A DNA stretch of 64,000 bases from Schizochytrium sp. CCTCC M209059 (taxonomy: Eukaryota; Sar; Bigyra; Thraustochytrida; Thraustochytriidae): assembly GCA_000818945.1 (NCBI GenBank), contig KN805371.1, positions 541,994-605,993 on the forward strand. Reading direction: 5' to 3'. The notes below the pieces were generated by a model that made no database searches, was not told the DNA's origin, and saw only the letters and a program-made list of their open reading frames with translations. This document shows positions 40,474-49,971 of the stretch, piece by piece. The position numbers were made by a program, and so were the translations under genes. Within the stretch, counting starts at the first letter, position 1, and each line of letters opens with the position of its first letter.

Positions 40474-40851
40474 TTACTTCTTGATGACCTTCTTGGACTT
40501 CTTCTGGCGGGCCTGGACCTCCTTCTGGGCGGCCTCGCGAGCGGCGCTCTTCTCCTTGGGGTCGCGCTTCTTCTTGAGCTGGTCAAGCGAGAGGCCAACA
40601 ATGGGCTTCTGCTTGGCGGCGACCTTTCGCCGGCGGATGCGCTTGCCGTCGTCGCGCTTGTCCTTCTTGTTCAGCCGCCTCCAGCCGGTCGTCCACGTGA
40701 GCTTGGTGGGCTTGATCTTCTGGTGGTAAAGGCTCATGGCCTTGGAATTGATGAACACCAGCGGCTGACCATCCTTGCGCACGAACTTGATGCCGTGGCC
40801 GGGGTAGATCTTGAACTCCGTGTAGGAGCACACATCCGTCTTGACGACCAT
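40474..40851 (-). CDS. RPL24: Ribosomal protein eL24
   Basis: 125 residues starting M-V-V-K-T-D-V-C. The L24e domain is clear: K-I-Y-P-G-H-G near the start, F-V-R-K-D-G, F-I-N-S-K, L-T-W-T-x-x-W-R-R, then the basic helix R-R-R-K and the Q-K-P-I-V-G-L-S-L-D block. It is a cytosolic 60S subunit protein. The C-terminal Lys-rich tail is short, so the protein is somewhat shorter than yeast or human eL24 (about 155). The first ATG in the frame giving the family N-terminus is used; the frame stays open upstream but is low complexity. Confidence 0.96.
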   Translation of the reverse strand: MVVKTDVCSYTEFKIYPGHGIKFVRKDGQPLVFINSKAMSLYHQKIKPTKLTWTTGWRRLNKKDKRDDGKRIRRRKVAAKQKPIVGLSLDQLKKKRDPKEKSAAREAAQKEVQARQKKSKKVIKK

Positions 40852-42886
40852 CTTTCCTCTCCGCTCCGAGCCGACCGCGCGCGCTCTGCACTCCGCGACC
40901 CTTACTGCTTCTGCTCTGCCGCCGCTGCCTGCCGCCACCGCTGCCTCCTTTCTCCGCCGCCCACCCACGCCGCCTGCTTTCTCCCCTCTGCCTCTCTCCC
41001 TTTCCTCCTCCCTCCCTTTTCCCCCCCTCAGCCGCCCGCCACAAGGGCTTTTCCCGCTCAAATCCCACTTTTATCCCCCCGCCGCAAGTGCGTCAAACCG
41101 CGCCGCAAGTACCCCAAACCGGCCCCCTCTCGGCGCCCCCCGCCCCAGAATGCCCTTCCCCGCGTTCCCCCTGCTTGCCGCACCTTTCATACCCTAACCC
41201 TAGACGCAAGGCCGAGTGTGCGGACAGAGTAAGAGAGAAAGGGGTACGCGCGCACACTCTCAAGGGTGGCAAAGGTGTGCGACGTTGAGGTACACATGGG
41301 GTGCGCGCGCATGGGCGCGCGGGCGAAACTGCCAAAGAGGGCGGTGGTGATGGTGGTTCGCAAAAGGAGTCATAATGTGACGATCGAGGATGGGCCGGCC
41401 AGGCTCCGCAGCCGCGCGCGGCAGAATGGGCGATAGAAGCAGGATGTAGGATCGAGCTGCCTCGACCGTCCGGCCCGCTGAATTTCTATCAAGCAAGGCA
41501 AGGCATTCAACATTGAGAGCGCTTCCTCACGTCAGCTGAATTGGGGCTGCAATTATGCGCGGTTTCGAGGTCTCCTCTTCCTTCCCTCCTTAGCCTTCCT
41601 TCTGATCTTTCTTCCCTCCTTCCTTCCCTCCCTCGCTCGCTCGCACGCTCGCTCGCGCGCGGCTCTCGGTCGAGTGTCAAGCGCAAGGAGGGTCGCGTGC
41701 GCATGATCGGCGCAGCGCGCTCAGCCTCGTCCAGAATGCTGGCGTTTCCCTCGTTTTGGTCCTCGAGCCCCAAAGACCACCCCCTCCAGCCGGCCAGCCA
41801 TCAAGCCAGCTGCTATCCAGCAAACTCATGCATGGCCAAAGACGAGTCGTGACCGCTGCCGCCCGCGAGAACACGCGACACGAAACGACGACCTGAAACT
41901 ACCACGGACCCATTTTCCATTCTCTCGGTTTTCTTTCCCTCGGAGACAATCCAAACATCCGAGCGACCATGCACGCGACCTGCCCGACCACCGCTCGCGC
42001 CGTATCGCCTCACCCCATCGCGCATCGCATTGTCATTCTTGCTTGCGCAAAGATTGTGATCGACGGGCTTCGATCGATCAATGGCCCATTTGATTGACAG
42101 GCGCTCTCACCTGACTCGTTTTCCCTCTTTTCTTTTTGTTTTCCTTGCTCTCCAATGTGGGGCTCCACTTTTGCGACCCCTCTCTCCCGCTCTTGCGTCC
42201 CCTGCTTCCCGCTGTCTTCTGCGCGCGTTTCGAAGGAAGGAGGGGCATTGGGGCCCGCCCGCTCGCCCGCCCGCCCGCCCGTCCGCTAACGAGGCCGCGC
42301 GCGCGCGCTAGTTTCCAAGGCCTTCGCACGTCGCCCGCGCGAATGAATGCCTCCTCGCTGCCGGAGCGACAAGCAAAGAAAAAAAAAACGTGCCAGGTAA
42401 AACGAACGTTTCGCGTGCGTGCACACCTGATCTCGGAACTTAGCAATGTAACCACCTTTTTCGCTCACGCTCTCAACTTCGGAGCCGACGGGTCGCCCTG
42501 GCCGGCTGAGACAGACAGACAGACAGCTTTGGTTGCTTGCCTCCCTCGGCCCTCATCACCTCCGCCAGCAAGACAGATCAAAAGGCAAATCCCAACGACC
42601 TGACGGACGGCGGCTTTTGCCAACCCTGAGAGCGCATCGCGCATCGCACGCCAGACCACGCCAGACGCAGCCACTAGCGTCCATTAGTGGAGCTGACTGC
42701 ACGTAGTCGCGCCCTCTGGCCTGTCCGCGCGCAGAGGACAGACATCGATCAGCTCCAGTCGGCGCGTGACATTGTCCGCGTTAGCGACGTTTATATTCGA
42801 ACTTGCGCGGTCTTGAGCACGTGTCTGCGAGGCCGGGCGAAGAAGAGGTGCAGATACCCAAGACTTGACAAAGAAACACGCCAACC
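40852..42886. other. Divergent intergenic region between eL24 and the MAP kinase
   Basis: Pyrimidine-rich immediately upstream of eL24, as expected for a ribosomal-protein 5' UTR. Further right are CCTTCCCTC/CGCTCGCTC short repeats (41570-41660) and GCCC repeats (42256-42285). Nothing gene-like was recognised. Confidence 0.45.
41191..41202 (-). promoter_or_regulatory. Telo-box-like motif upstream of eL24
   Basis: ACCCTAACCCTA on the plus strand, about 340 bp upstream of the eL24 ATG. Telo-box motifs (AACCCTA) are known promoter elements of ribosomal-protein genes in plants and some other eukaryotes. A function here is only inferred. Confidence 0.3.
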
Positions 42887-45613
42887 ATGGTCTTCGACGC
42901 CTACGGCACCAAATTCGACATTGATGATCGTTATTCGTTCATCAAAGCGCTCGGCAAAGGCGCATATGGCGTCGTGTGCTCAACGCGCGACGCCAAAACC
43001 GGCAACAAAGTCGCCATCAAGAAAATTTGCCCCATGGCAAAGTCCGTCTACGATGCCAAGCACACCCTTCGGGAAATTCGCCTCCTCCGTCATTGCGGAC
43101 AGCATCCCAACATCATCACGCTCGTCGATCTCATGCTTGGGGATAGCGAAGACTCGCTCTACATTGGCATGGAGTGCATGGACACTGATCTCCATCGCAT
43201 CATTCAGAGCAGCCAGAAACTCAGCATTTCCCATCACAAGCACTTCATGTACCAACTTGTCCTCGGCATTGAGTTTCTTCACTCCAAGGGCATTCTCCAC
43301 AGAGATCTCAAACCGGCAAACTTGCTCGTTTCAAAAAATTGCGATCTGCGCATCAGCGACTTTGGTCTTGCGCGTCGCGCCCCAGACGCCTCCGACGGAA
43401 AGCCGCTCATGACCGAGCACGTCGTCACGCGCTGGTATCGCCCTCCAGAGCTCATGCTCTCACCTGACGGCAAGTACACCGCCGCCGTCGACGTGTGGTC
43501 GATTGGTTGCATTTTTGCAGAACTTCTTGGGCGCACGCCTCTTTTCCCCGGCAAAAACTTTGTGCACCAGCTTCAGCTCATCTTTGACGTCATTGGGACC
43601 CCGCACTCCTCAGAGACTGCATACATTAAGAATTCCCAGGCCATCCAATTTCTGCGCTCGCTCCCGAAAAAAGGACCCGTTGATCTCGCCTCCATCTACC
43701 CGCACGCGTGCCAAGAGGCTATTCATTTTATGTCGTCTTGCATCCAATTCTCCGCGTCAGACCGCACTACCGTAGAAAGCGCCCTAGCTCACCCCTTTTT
43801 CGACAATGCCCCACTCAAGGGCAAGGCTGTCCACGTTCCGGAAATTGATGAGACGCGCTTCAATTTTGACTTCGAGCAGCAGGAGCTCGATGAAAAGGCC
43901 CTGCGCGAGATCATTATTGATGAGGTCGCCGACTTTGTCGAGGAGCACGGCCTGCGTCCGCCACCCAAGCGCGCGCGCCGCTCCACCGCCGCTCGCATCG
44001 ATACTTCGATTCGGGCACTTCACGCAAGGGTTTGCGCAACGAGCTCGTCGTCATCTTCTGCCTCATCCACGTCGACGTCTCGCAAAACCATGTCTGCGCG
44101 AACGACCTCCGACAAGACTAAAGGCACCGCGGCAGTCTCCGACAACAATATCGAAAACACCTCGCACAGCACACGAAGGAACCGGGACATCCGCCACACC
44201 TCCGCTCGCGACCAAGACGACGACATGGAGAGTAGCAGCAGCAATGGGAGCAGGGAGCATCACACTTCTTCCACTTCGGTGGACTCGAGATCGTCGACTA
44301 TCTCCACCTCTTCGTCGTCAGAGAGTCGGGCATCAAACAAGCAGCAAGACAGGGATGGGAATGTCGTCATGTCTAGACCCAACCGCCCGCATTCCGCTCA
44401 GGAAGTACGCCCTGCGCGCGACTACCACCGAATGGATGTCGAGGGCGACGCGCACATGGACCCGCATCGTCTTTCGAGAAGTTCCCGTAGGGTGAAGACG
44501 ACCAAGACCTATGCCTCAGACCACGTTAATGGCACGGCCACGGGCACACAGCCCATGTACGACACGTATCAGTCTCGCGAGGAGGATCACGTGACCACGA
44601 GTCGCTCGCAGTCTTCATACCATCAGCAACAACAGCAGCATGACGACGCTGGTTCGCATCCTGACGGAGCGCGACTTCGGAAAAAGAGCCGCAGCTTTAC
44701 CTCGCGCATTATTTCCACCTCCAACAAGCTTTCAAAGTCGGTCACCGGCCATGAAATGCCTCGGCTTCCCAGTGTACATCGCTCGTACTCGATTTCAAGC
44801 ATCTCGCGGGCCCGATCTCAGCCTGTAGAGACGGCCTCATCGCCCATGTCTTGCTCCGATGAGGAAGACCTCGGTCATGGGGGCCAATACCGGTCCAACG
44901 GTGGCCACCACGTCCATGGTTCGCGCATCCGCAGCAGCGGCAGCAGCAGTAATAACAACAACAACAACAACAATTACGAAAATGGCGAACGAGACGCTGC
45001 CGTTTATGACGAGGACGAGTTTGACGCTCGCAATCCTCATCATCGTCTGCACCGTCAGTCGTCGAGATCTGCGCAACGGTATGGTAACGTGCAAGAGGAG
45101 CAAAAGGACGACATGGGCGGCGCCTCCTCGTCATCATCTTCCTCTTCGACGCTCTCGTCAGCATCGGTCTCCTCTGCGTCCTCGTCGTCAGCCTCGTCCA
45201 CTATGCTTCCCATTCGTAACATCTTGCGCAAGCAGCGCGCTCACAATGGAACAGAACTCCCACTGCGGGAAATCAACCGCGGGGCTGCATATAATAACGC
45301 TGGCCATCATCAGCAGTCGGGCATGTCTTCTTCGGCAATGTACAAGCGAGTTGGAGCAGGAACAAGCCAAAAATCCTCGAATGCCGCGATGGGGGGTATG
45401 GGAATGAAGAATCCCCATCGTTCACACATGCCCGCGCCTTCCTCGTACGGTGTTCAAACGCGCTCGCGCAAAATGCAGAGTACAGGACTGCCTCCTCCCT
45501 CGGCTGCCCTTCAGGCTTCTGCGTCCGGGTCATCGATGGGCTCCATGTCGAGTGCGCCAAATGCAATGTCTTCCGGCTCTCGTCGCACGCGCTCAACGCG
45601 CATGATGCACTAA
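42887..45613 (+). CDS. MAP kinase with T-E-H activation loop and long Ser-rich C-terminal extension
   Basis: 908 residues, Kozak-like CCAACCATGG. The kinase domain (~15-308) has G-K-G-A-Y-G-V-V, K45 in V-A-I-K-K, H138-R-D-L-K-P-A-N-L, D158-F-G-L-A-R, and V-V-T-R-W-Y-R-P-P-E-L. T-R-W-Y-R-x-P-E and the CMGC features identify it as a MAPK. The activation-loop triplet is T176-E177-H178 (ACC GAG CAC), not T-x-Y, so the second phospho-acceptor is missing. After the kinase come a short helical D-E-F region (~310-360), a basic P-P-P-K-R-A-R-R cluster (possible nuclear signal), then ~540 residues rich in Ser, His, Arg and Asn, probably disordered. The extension is reminiscent of ERK7/8-type long tails, but those carry T-E-Y. 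A single exon; no membrane segment. Confidence 0.94.
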   Translation: MVFDAYGTKFDIDDRYSFIKALGKGAYGVVCSTRDAKTGNKVAIKKICPMAKSVYDAKHTLREIRLLRHCGQHPNIITLVDLMLGDSEDSLYIGMECMDTDLHRIIQSSQKLSISHHKHFMYQLVLGIEFLHSKGILHRDLKPANLLVSKNCDLRISDFGLARRAPDASDGKPLMTEHVVTRWYRPPELMLSPDGKYTAAVDVWSIGCIFAELLGRTPLFPGKNFVHQLQLIFDVIGTPHSSETAYIKNSQAIQFLRSLPKKGPVDLASIYPHACQEAIHFMSSCIQFSASDRTTVESALAHPFFDNAPLKGKAVHVPEIDETRFNFDFEQQELDEKALREIIIDEVADFVEEHGLRPPPKRARRSTAARIDTSIRALHARVCATSSSSSSASSTSTSRKTMSARTTSDKTKGTAAVSDNNIENTSHSTRRNRDIRHTSARDQDDDMESSSSNGSREHHTSSTSVDSRSSTISTSSSSESRASNKQQDRDGNVVMSRPNRPHSAQEVRPARDYHRMDVEGDAHMDPHRLSRSSRRVKTTKTYASDHVNGTATGTQPMYDTYQSREEDHVTTSRSQSSYHQQQQQHDDAGSHPDGARLRKKSRSFTSRIISTSNKLSKSVTGHEMPRLPSVHRSYSISSISRARSQPVETASSPMSCSDEEDLGHGGQYRSNGGHHVHGSRIRSSGSSSNNNNNNNNYENGERDAAVYDEDEFDARNPHHRLHRQSSRSAQRYGNVQEEQKDDMGGASSSSSSSSTLSSASVSSASSSSASSTMLPIRNILRKQRAHNGTELPLREINRGAAYNNAGHHQQSGMSSSAMYKRVGAGTSQKSSNAAMGGMGMKNPHRSHMPAPSSYGVQTRSRKMQSTGLPPPSAALQASASGSSMGSMSSAPNAMSSGSRRTRSTRMMH

Positions 45614-46111
45614 GGGTTGTAGTGCTGCATTATGCAAACCTACCCTTCTACTCCACTCTCCTCCATTTCACCCCACTCCCCAAAAATGGTCAGTTTTCAC
45701 TGGCTAGCTCTGTACAGGCGTCGTTCGAGTCAGGTATAGATTCTTGTGTCTCGAAAAACCGAAGATTGTTCTTCATTGTTTACAAAGAATCCTATGACAA
45801 AAGCAACCAATTCTTCTTTTTCTTGTTTGCTTTTAAATCCACGTCTGCTCTTGATGATTTGATACTTGCTTGCTCTGCCGCGTTTCAGAGATGCGTACGC
45901 TATGTAATAGGGAAGAAAACCCTCGAGCTGCTTCTTCGAGTTTTGATCTTTGCATGCGAACAAAGCAAGTCAGAAGAAAAAACATCAATTTCGTGAACGT
46001 CTCCTTTTGGGCGAAGGCTTCTAACAAGCCGGCAAGATTTTCACTACTAATGTACTTGCTGCCACAAATAAAACCCAAACAAAACAACAACAACAGCAAA
46101 CTACGCTTTTG
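45614..46111. other. Convergent 3' spacer, AT-rich; no gene seen
   Basis: About 500 bp with A-rich and T-rich runs, compatible with two 3' UTRs. Confidence 0.5.
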
Positions 46112-47272
46112 TTAGTAAAAGTCCCTCTTTTGATTGAACTTGGCGTTCCACGTTTCGAGGATGCCTGTATAGGTGCTCTTGGGCAACGCTGGCACAGACT
46201 TGTTGTCGCGCAGTGAAGGCCCAACAAGCGCCTCATTCCCCAAAGTTTCCGGTCCACCGTCCTGTGAGCCGCTTAGCGCCACGGAAGTCGATGTTGCTGA
46301 CCTTCCGAGACCCGCAAGCGCCTGGAAGAGCGCGTCATTCTTGGCGATAGACGGAAGTTTCCTTTTGCCCTTTTTGCCAAGCTCGATGGCCCGAAGTTTC
46401 TCACTCGCGCGCAAATGTTTAGTCTTGTAGTCGTCAGCGCGAGCCTCGGCCTCCATGTGTGCGGTCGTTCGTTCGTCAAGCAATGTCTCGAGTTCCTTGA
46501 CCCGACTGCGAAGCGCACTTGCATCCGCAGCTTCGGCTTGTGCGGCCTCAAGGGATTCTTCGAGGTCAATGCGACGAGATTCAAGCTTGCCGACCTGCTG
46601 CTTTAGTGCACTCATTTTTTTGGATTGCAGAGCAAGGTGCTCTTTCAAAATGCATTTGTCTGTGCGCAGGGTCTGTACAAGAGCACTCTTTTCGTTGTAT
46701 CGTTTGGTCAGCGCCTCGATACCGACCGTCTGCAGGGCGAGTTCATTCTGCACGCGCGCGCGATCTATCAAAGCTGTTCTGCTTTCCTCATCCATTTGAT
46801 CAAAGGCTTGCTGGTGCAATTTCTTTTCAAGTTCTTGGAGCGTTTTGCGAAAGGTATGCTCGAGCTGCAGACGGGCGTCAAAGGATTCGCGCTTGATGCC
46901 ATGCGCTACGTTTGCATGCTCGGCCATGAGCTCTGACATTTGGTCTTGGATGTCAATGAGAAGCTTGCTGAGTCGCTCATTCTCTTCTCGAAGCACGATG
47001 AGACCTGCTTTTTCGACCTCGAGGTTTGCTGTTCTCTGCTTTGCGAGCACGAGCTCGTGCTCCAGCTCATCGATGCGGGTCTGGCCCTCCAGCTCCGCTA
47101 CGCCACACGCATCACGGAGATCCGCAATTTCCTCTTCATGTCTGTTTTGCGTCGCGTCTGCTTGTTCGCGCAGCTCCTGCACCTGCGTTTCGAGCTCCTT
47201 GGCACGCACCTCCCAGTTCGCGACCGTGTCCTCGTCCGCCTCTTCGGGCGGCGGCTTCTTCTCCGTCTCCAT
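46112..47272 (-). CDS. Coiled-coil protein, 386 aa, family unassigned
   Basis: Starts at the ATG at 47272 (M-E-T-E-K-K-P-P-P-E-E); the frame is open a few codons further without an ATG. Nearly all of residues 20-310 is heptad-rich and highly charged with few prolines, a long coiled coil. The C-terminal ~75 residues are different: a basic G-K-K-G-K-R-K cluster, then L-F-Q-A-L-A-G-L-G-R and Y-T-G-I-L-E-T-W-N-A-K-F. The layout (N-terminal acidic tail, single long rod, conserved short tail) is seen in several flagellar/basal-body proteins such as CFAP157 and BBOF1, but I cannot tie it to either. No enzymatic domain or membrane segment. Confidence 0.8.
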   Translation of the reverse strand: METEKKPPPEEADEDTVANWEVRAKELETQVQELREQADATQNRHEEEIADLRDACGVAELEGQTRIDELEHELVLAKQRTANLEVEKAGLIVLREENERLSKLLIDIQDQMSELMAEHANVAHGIKRESFDARLQLEHTFRKTLQELEKKLHQQAFDQMDEESRTALIDRARVQNELALQTVGIEALTKRYNEKSALVQTLRTDKCILKEHLALQSKKMSALKQQVGKLESRRIDLEESLEAAQAEAADASALRSRVKELETLLDERTTAHMEAEARADDYKTKHLRASEKLRAIELGKKGKRKLPSIAKNDALFQALAGLGRSATSTSVALSGSQDGGPETLGNEALVGPSLRDNKSVPALPKSTYTGILETWNAKFNQKRDFY

Positions 47273-48362
47273 CGCCAAAGACTCTGTGTACCCCGCCGGC
47301 AAGCACGCCGGCCGTCAAGCTCGTGCCTGGGAAATAGCAAAATAATAAACCGGGCAAGCAGCAAAAGAAGAAGAAGGTGCCGCCGCCGCCGACAACGACG
47401 CCGACGACGACCCTGAAAGTCCACAACCACCACCGACGAGCGAGCCGAGCGCCAAGGAGCTCGCCAAACCTCCTGCGCAACCCAATTTATCTCAACGGAT
47501 AATTGTTTTCAGACTTCTTTCTTGCCCCCTTTCGCTCGGACGCTGCGGCACTTACTCTGGCGCACAGTATATAGCTTCTTCCGACCGTGTTTTCAGCACG
47601 CGCGCGCAGTCAGGGGTACATAAGATCCTACAGTTGCTGATGCGGGGGGTGTCCATAGGGACCCGTATTGCGCGCTGGACGGGACCTAATTTGGCGCTTT
47701 CGCACACACGCAAGCAAGCGCGCGCGGCGAGTCTGCCATCGGCCCAGCGTGTGCTACAGTTGCTTGGCTAGACGCATGGCACGCGTACCTTCTGCGCGCT
47801 ACTGCGACGAAGGGGGCCGAGGCGCGTTTCGTCGGGCGGCGACCGACGTCCGTGCTGCAGCTACGTGCGTCGCCCGAGCTTCGAGTCTCTTTTCCTCGGT
47901 GCTTTCTTTTGACGTCGCAGCATACTATCTATCATAGATGTACTACAATGATTAGGGCCCGCAGAACTTTTAGGGACTCTCGACCACTGCACAGACAGCC
48001 TCGGCGAGGCTGCGCTGCGCTGCGCTGCTGGCGAGTACGATCGATTGGCCGAACAAGTTGGAGATGTGTGCATGCTTATACGTCTCGCCTGCTCGCTGCC
48101 GGCAGCGGCGTGCACAACAAGACTGGTCTGGTCTGCAGCCTCGGCATTATGCGGCTGGGCTGATCCATTTTCTTTCCCCTGCTTGTGGCATTCTCGGAGC
48201 AGCGACAGCGACCGAGTGTAGTAAGTTAGTAGCTGCCAGGAGGCGGTCAAGACGGTCAAGACCGAGACGAACTCGCACCGAGGCGCGGCGGAGAATCCAG
48301 TTCTCGGCCATGCAAGCCACCCATCGCCGCTAGCCAAGGCGGCGCAGAATTGAGTCGAGCCG

Positions 48363-48414
48363 AGCCAAGCCAAGCCAAGCCAAGCCAAGCCAAGCCAAGC
48401 CAAGCCAAGCCAGG
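48363..48414 (+). repeat. (AGCCA)n pentanucleotide microsatellite
   Basis: About ten uninterrupted copies of AGCCA, followed by one GGCCA variant. Confidence 0.9.
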
Positions 48415-48765
48415 CCAAGACTAGATGGCCAAGACGATCAAGAGAAGAGCGTTCCTGGCCCCAGTTGCCAGCCAGGTCGCTTCTTTCCTTGACCACGCGA
48501 GCGAGCGAGCGAGCGAGCGAGCTTTTCAATTCTTCCATCCATCTTTCCACTCATCCACCAGGGAGTCAGCCTTCTGCGCTGGTCATGCGGTCTAAGGCTT
48601 GGCTTTCGGCTCTTGGCTTCTGCTTCTGCCTCTTGGCTTTTGGCTTTCGTTCGTTCGTCCGTCCGCAAACGCAAGCGCGCACGTCAGCCTACGTAAGCGA
48701 CGCGGCGCGAGCGTAGTCCTTGATCTTCCCCTCCGGGGCTCCATCTCCGCCCAGACACAAAGTCC

Positions 48766-48825
48766 TGCTGCTGCTCTTGCTGCTGCTCTTGCTGCTGCTC
48801 TTGCTGCTGCTCTTGCTGCTGCTGT
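48766..48825 (+). repeat. 12-bp tandem array (CTGCTGCTCTTG)
   Basis: Four copies of CTGCTGCTCTTG followed by a CTG run. Confidence 0.85.
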
Positions 48826-49971
48826 AGTCGTCCGTGCCGCTGCGAGCGGCGACTGACTGCGGTGTGTGCCAGTGAGCGGAGCAGGCCAGGCCCGAGGCCG
48901 AGGGCGGGTCCGCCCCCGCCGCGCAGCCAGCCCCCGTCTCGTCGCGGACCAGGCCTCCTCTCCTCCCTTCTCCCGGCCGCGCGAGGCAAGCAAGAAGCAA
49001 GCGAGGAGCAAGCAAGCGAGCAAGCGAGCAAGCAAGCGAGCAAGCGAGCAAGCAAGCGAGCACGCGACGGCGCGTCCCACATAAGAGCGAGGCGCGACAT
49101 ATATGGATACTTGAATCGTGCCCGGGGTACCATACATAAACAAATACGTATACGCACATACGTACGTACGTACATACGTAGTATACGTACTACGCACGTA
49201 GCACGTACATAGGCGTGCGTACAAACGCGCAGGGCGCGAAGGCAAACCCCGAGCCTCCCGCGCAGCAGCGCCGGCACGCAGGGAGGGGCCGCGCAGAGCC
49301 GCGTCGCCGCGCGCGCGGAGGGGGAGCGAGCGGGCGGGGCGGGCTGCGAGGGCGCGGGCGCCGGCGCTTGCTTGGCTTCACGCCCTGAAGCCAGGCCGTT
49401 CGACGCTGGCCTTGTTTCCGTTCCGAGGAAGGGCGCCACTCCGCTTCGATCGCTCTATTCCAGACGCCCTCGCGCGCCACTTCACTTCGCGCCACTTCAC
49501 TTCACTCCACTTCACGGCACTCGGCTTCGCTTCGCGCCGCGCCGCGCCGGCGTTCTTGGGCCCGCGCCTCGGCCGCCGCGAGAGCGCGCGAGAGCGCGCG
49601 CGGCAGAAGCGCGAGAGCGCGCCCGGCTCGTGCGCAGGCCGCCGAGAGCAGGCAGGGCCGGGAGCAGGACCAAGACCAGGAGCTCGGCGCGCCACGTTGA
49701 GCGTCGTCTTCGCCGGCGTCGACGGCGTCGAGACGAGCGCAGCACAGGCGCCAGCAGCAGCAGCAGCAGCAGCAGCAGACCCGCTTGCTCGCGAAGCACA
49801 GAGAGAGAGAGCGCGCGCGAGAGAGAGTATAGTCAAAAGTATAGTCCGCCTCGGTCGCTCGCTCGCTCTCATAATCAGGCGAGGCTCTTGCCTTGAAGAC
49901 AGGCATATACAGTCAGACGTGCGTGCCCGGCTTAGAGCGGCGGCGCGCGACTGCGACTTGCGAGGAAGATC

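Larger units (their letters stand above)
47273..49971. other. Divergent GC-rich spacer with many microsatellites; no gene seen
   Basis: It holds AAGCC repeats (48363-48414), GAGC repeats (48496-48521), a 12-bp CTG-rich array (48766-48825), AAGC/GAGC repeats (48987-49062), an ACGT-rich palindromic stretch (49144-49210), CCACTTCACTT repeats (49486-49520) and a CAG run (49751-49780). Long open frames in several registers are repeat artefacts. The final few hundred bases are the probable 5' region of the lipase gene. Confidence 0.5.
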
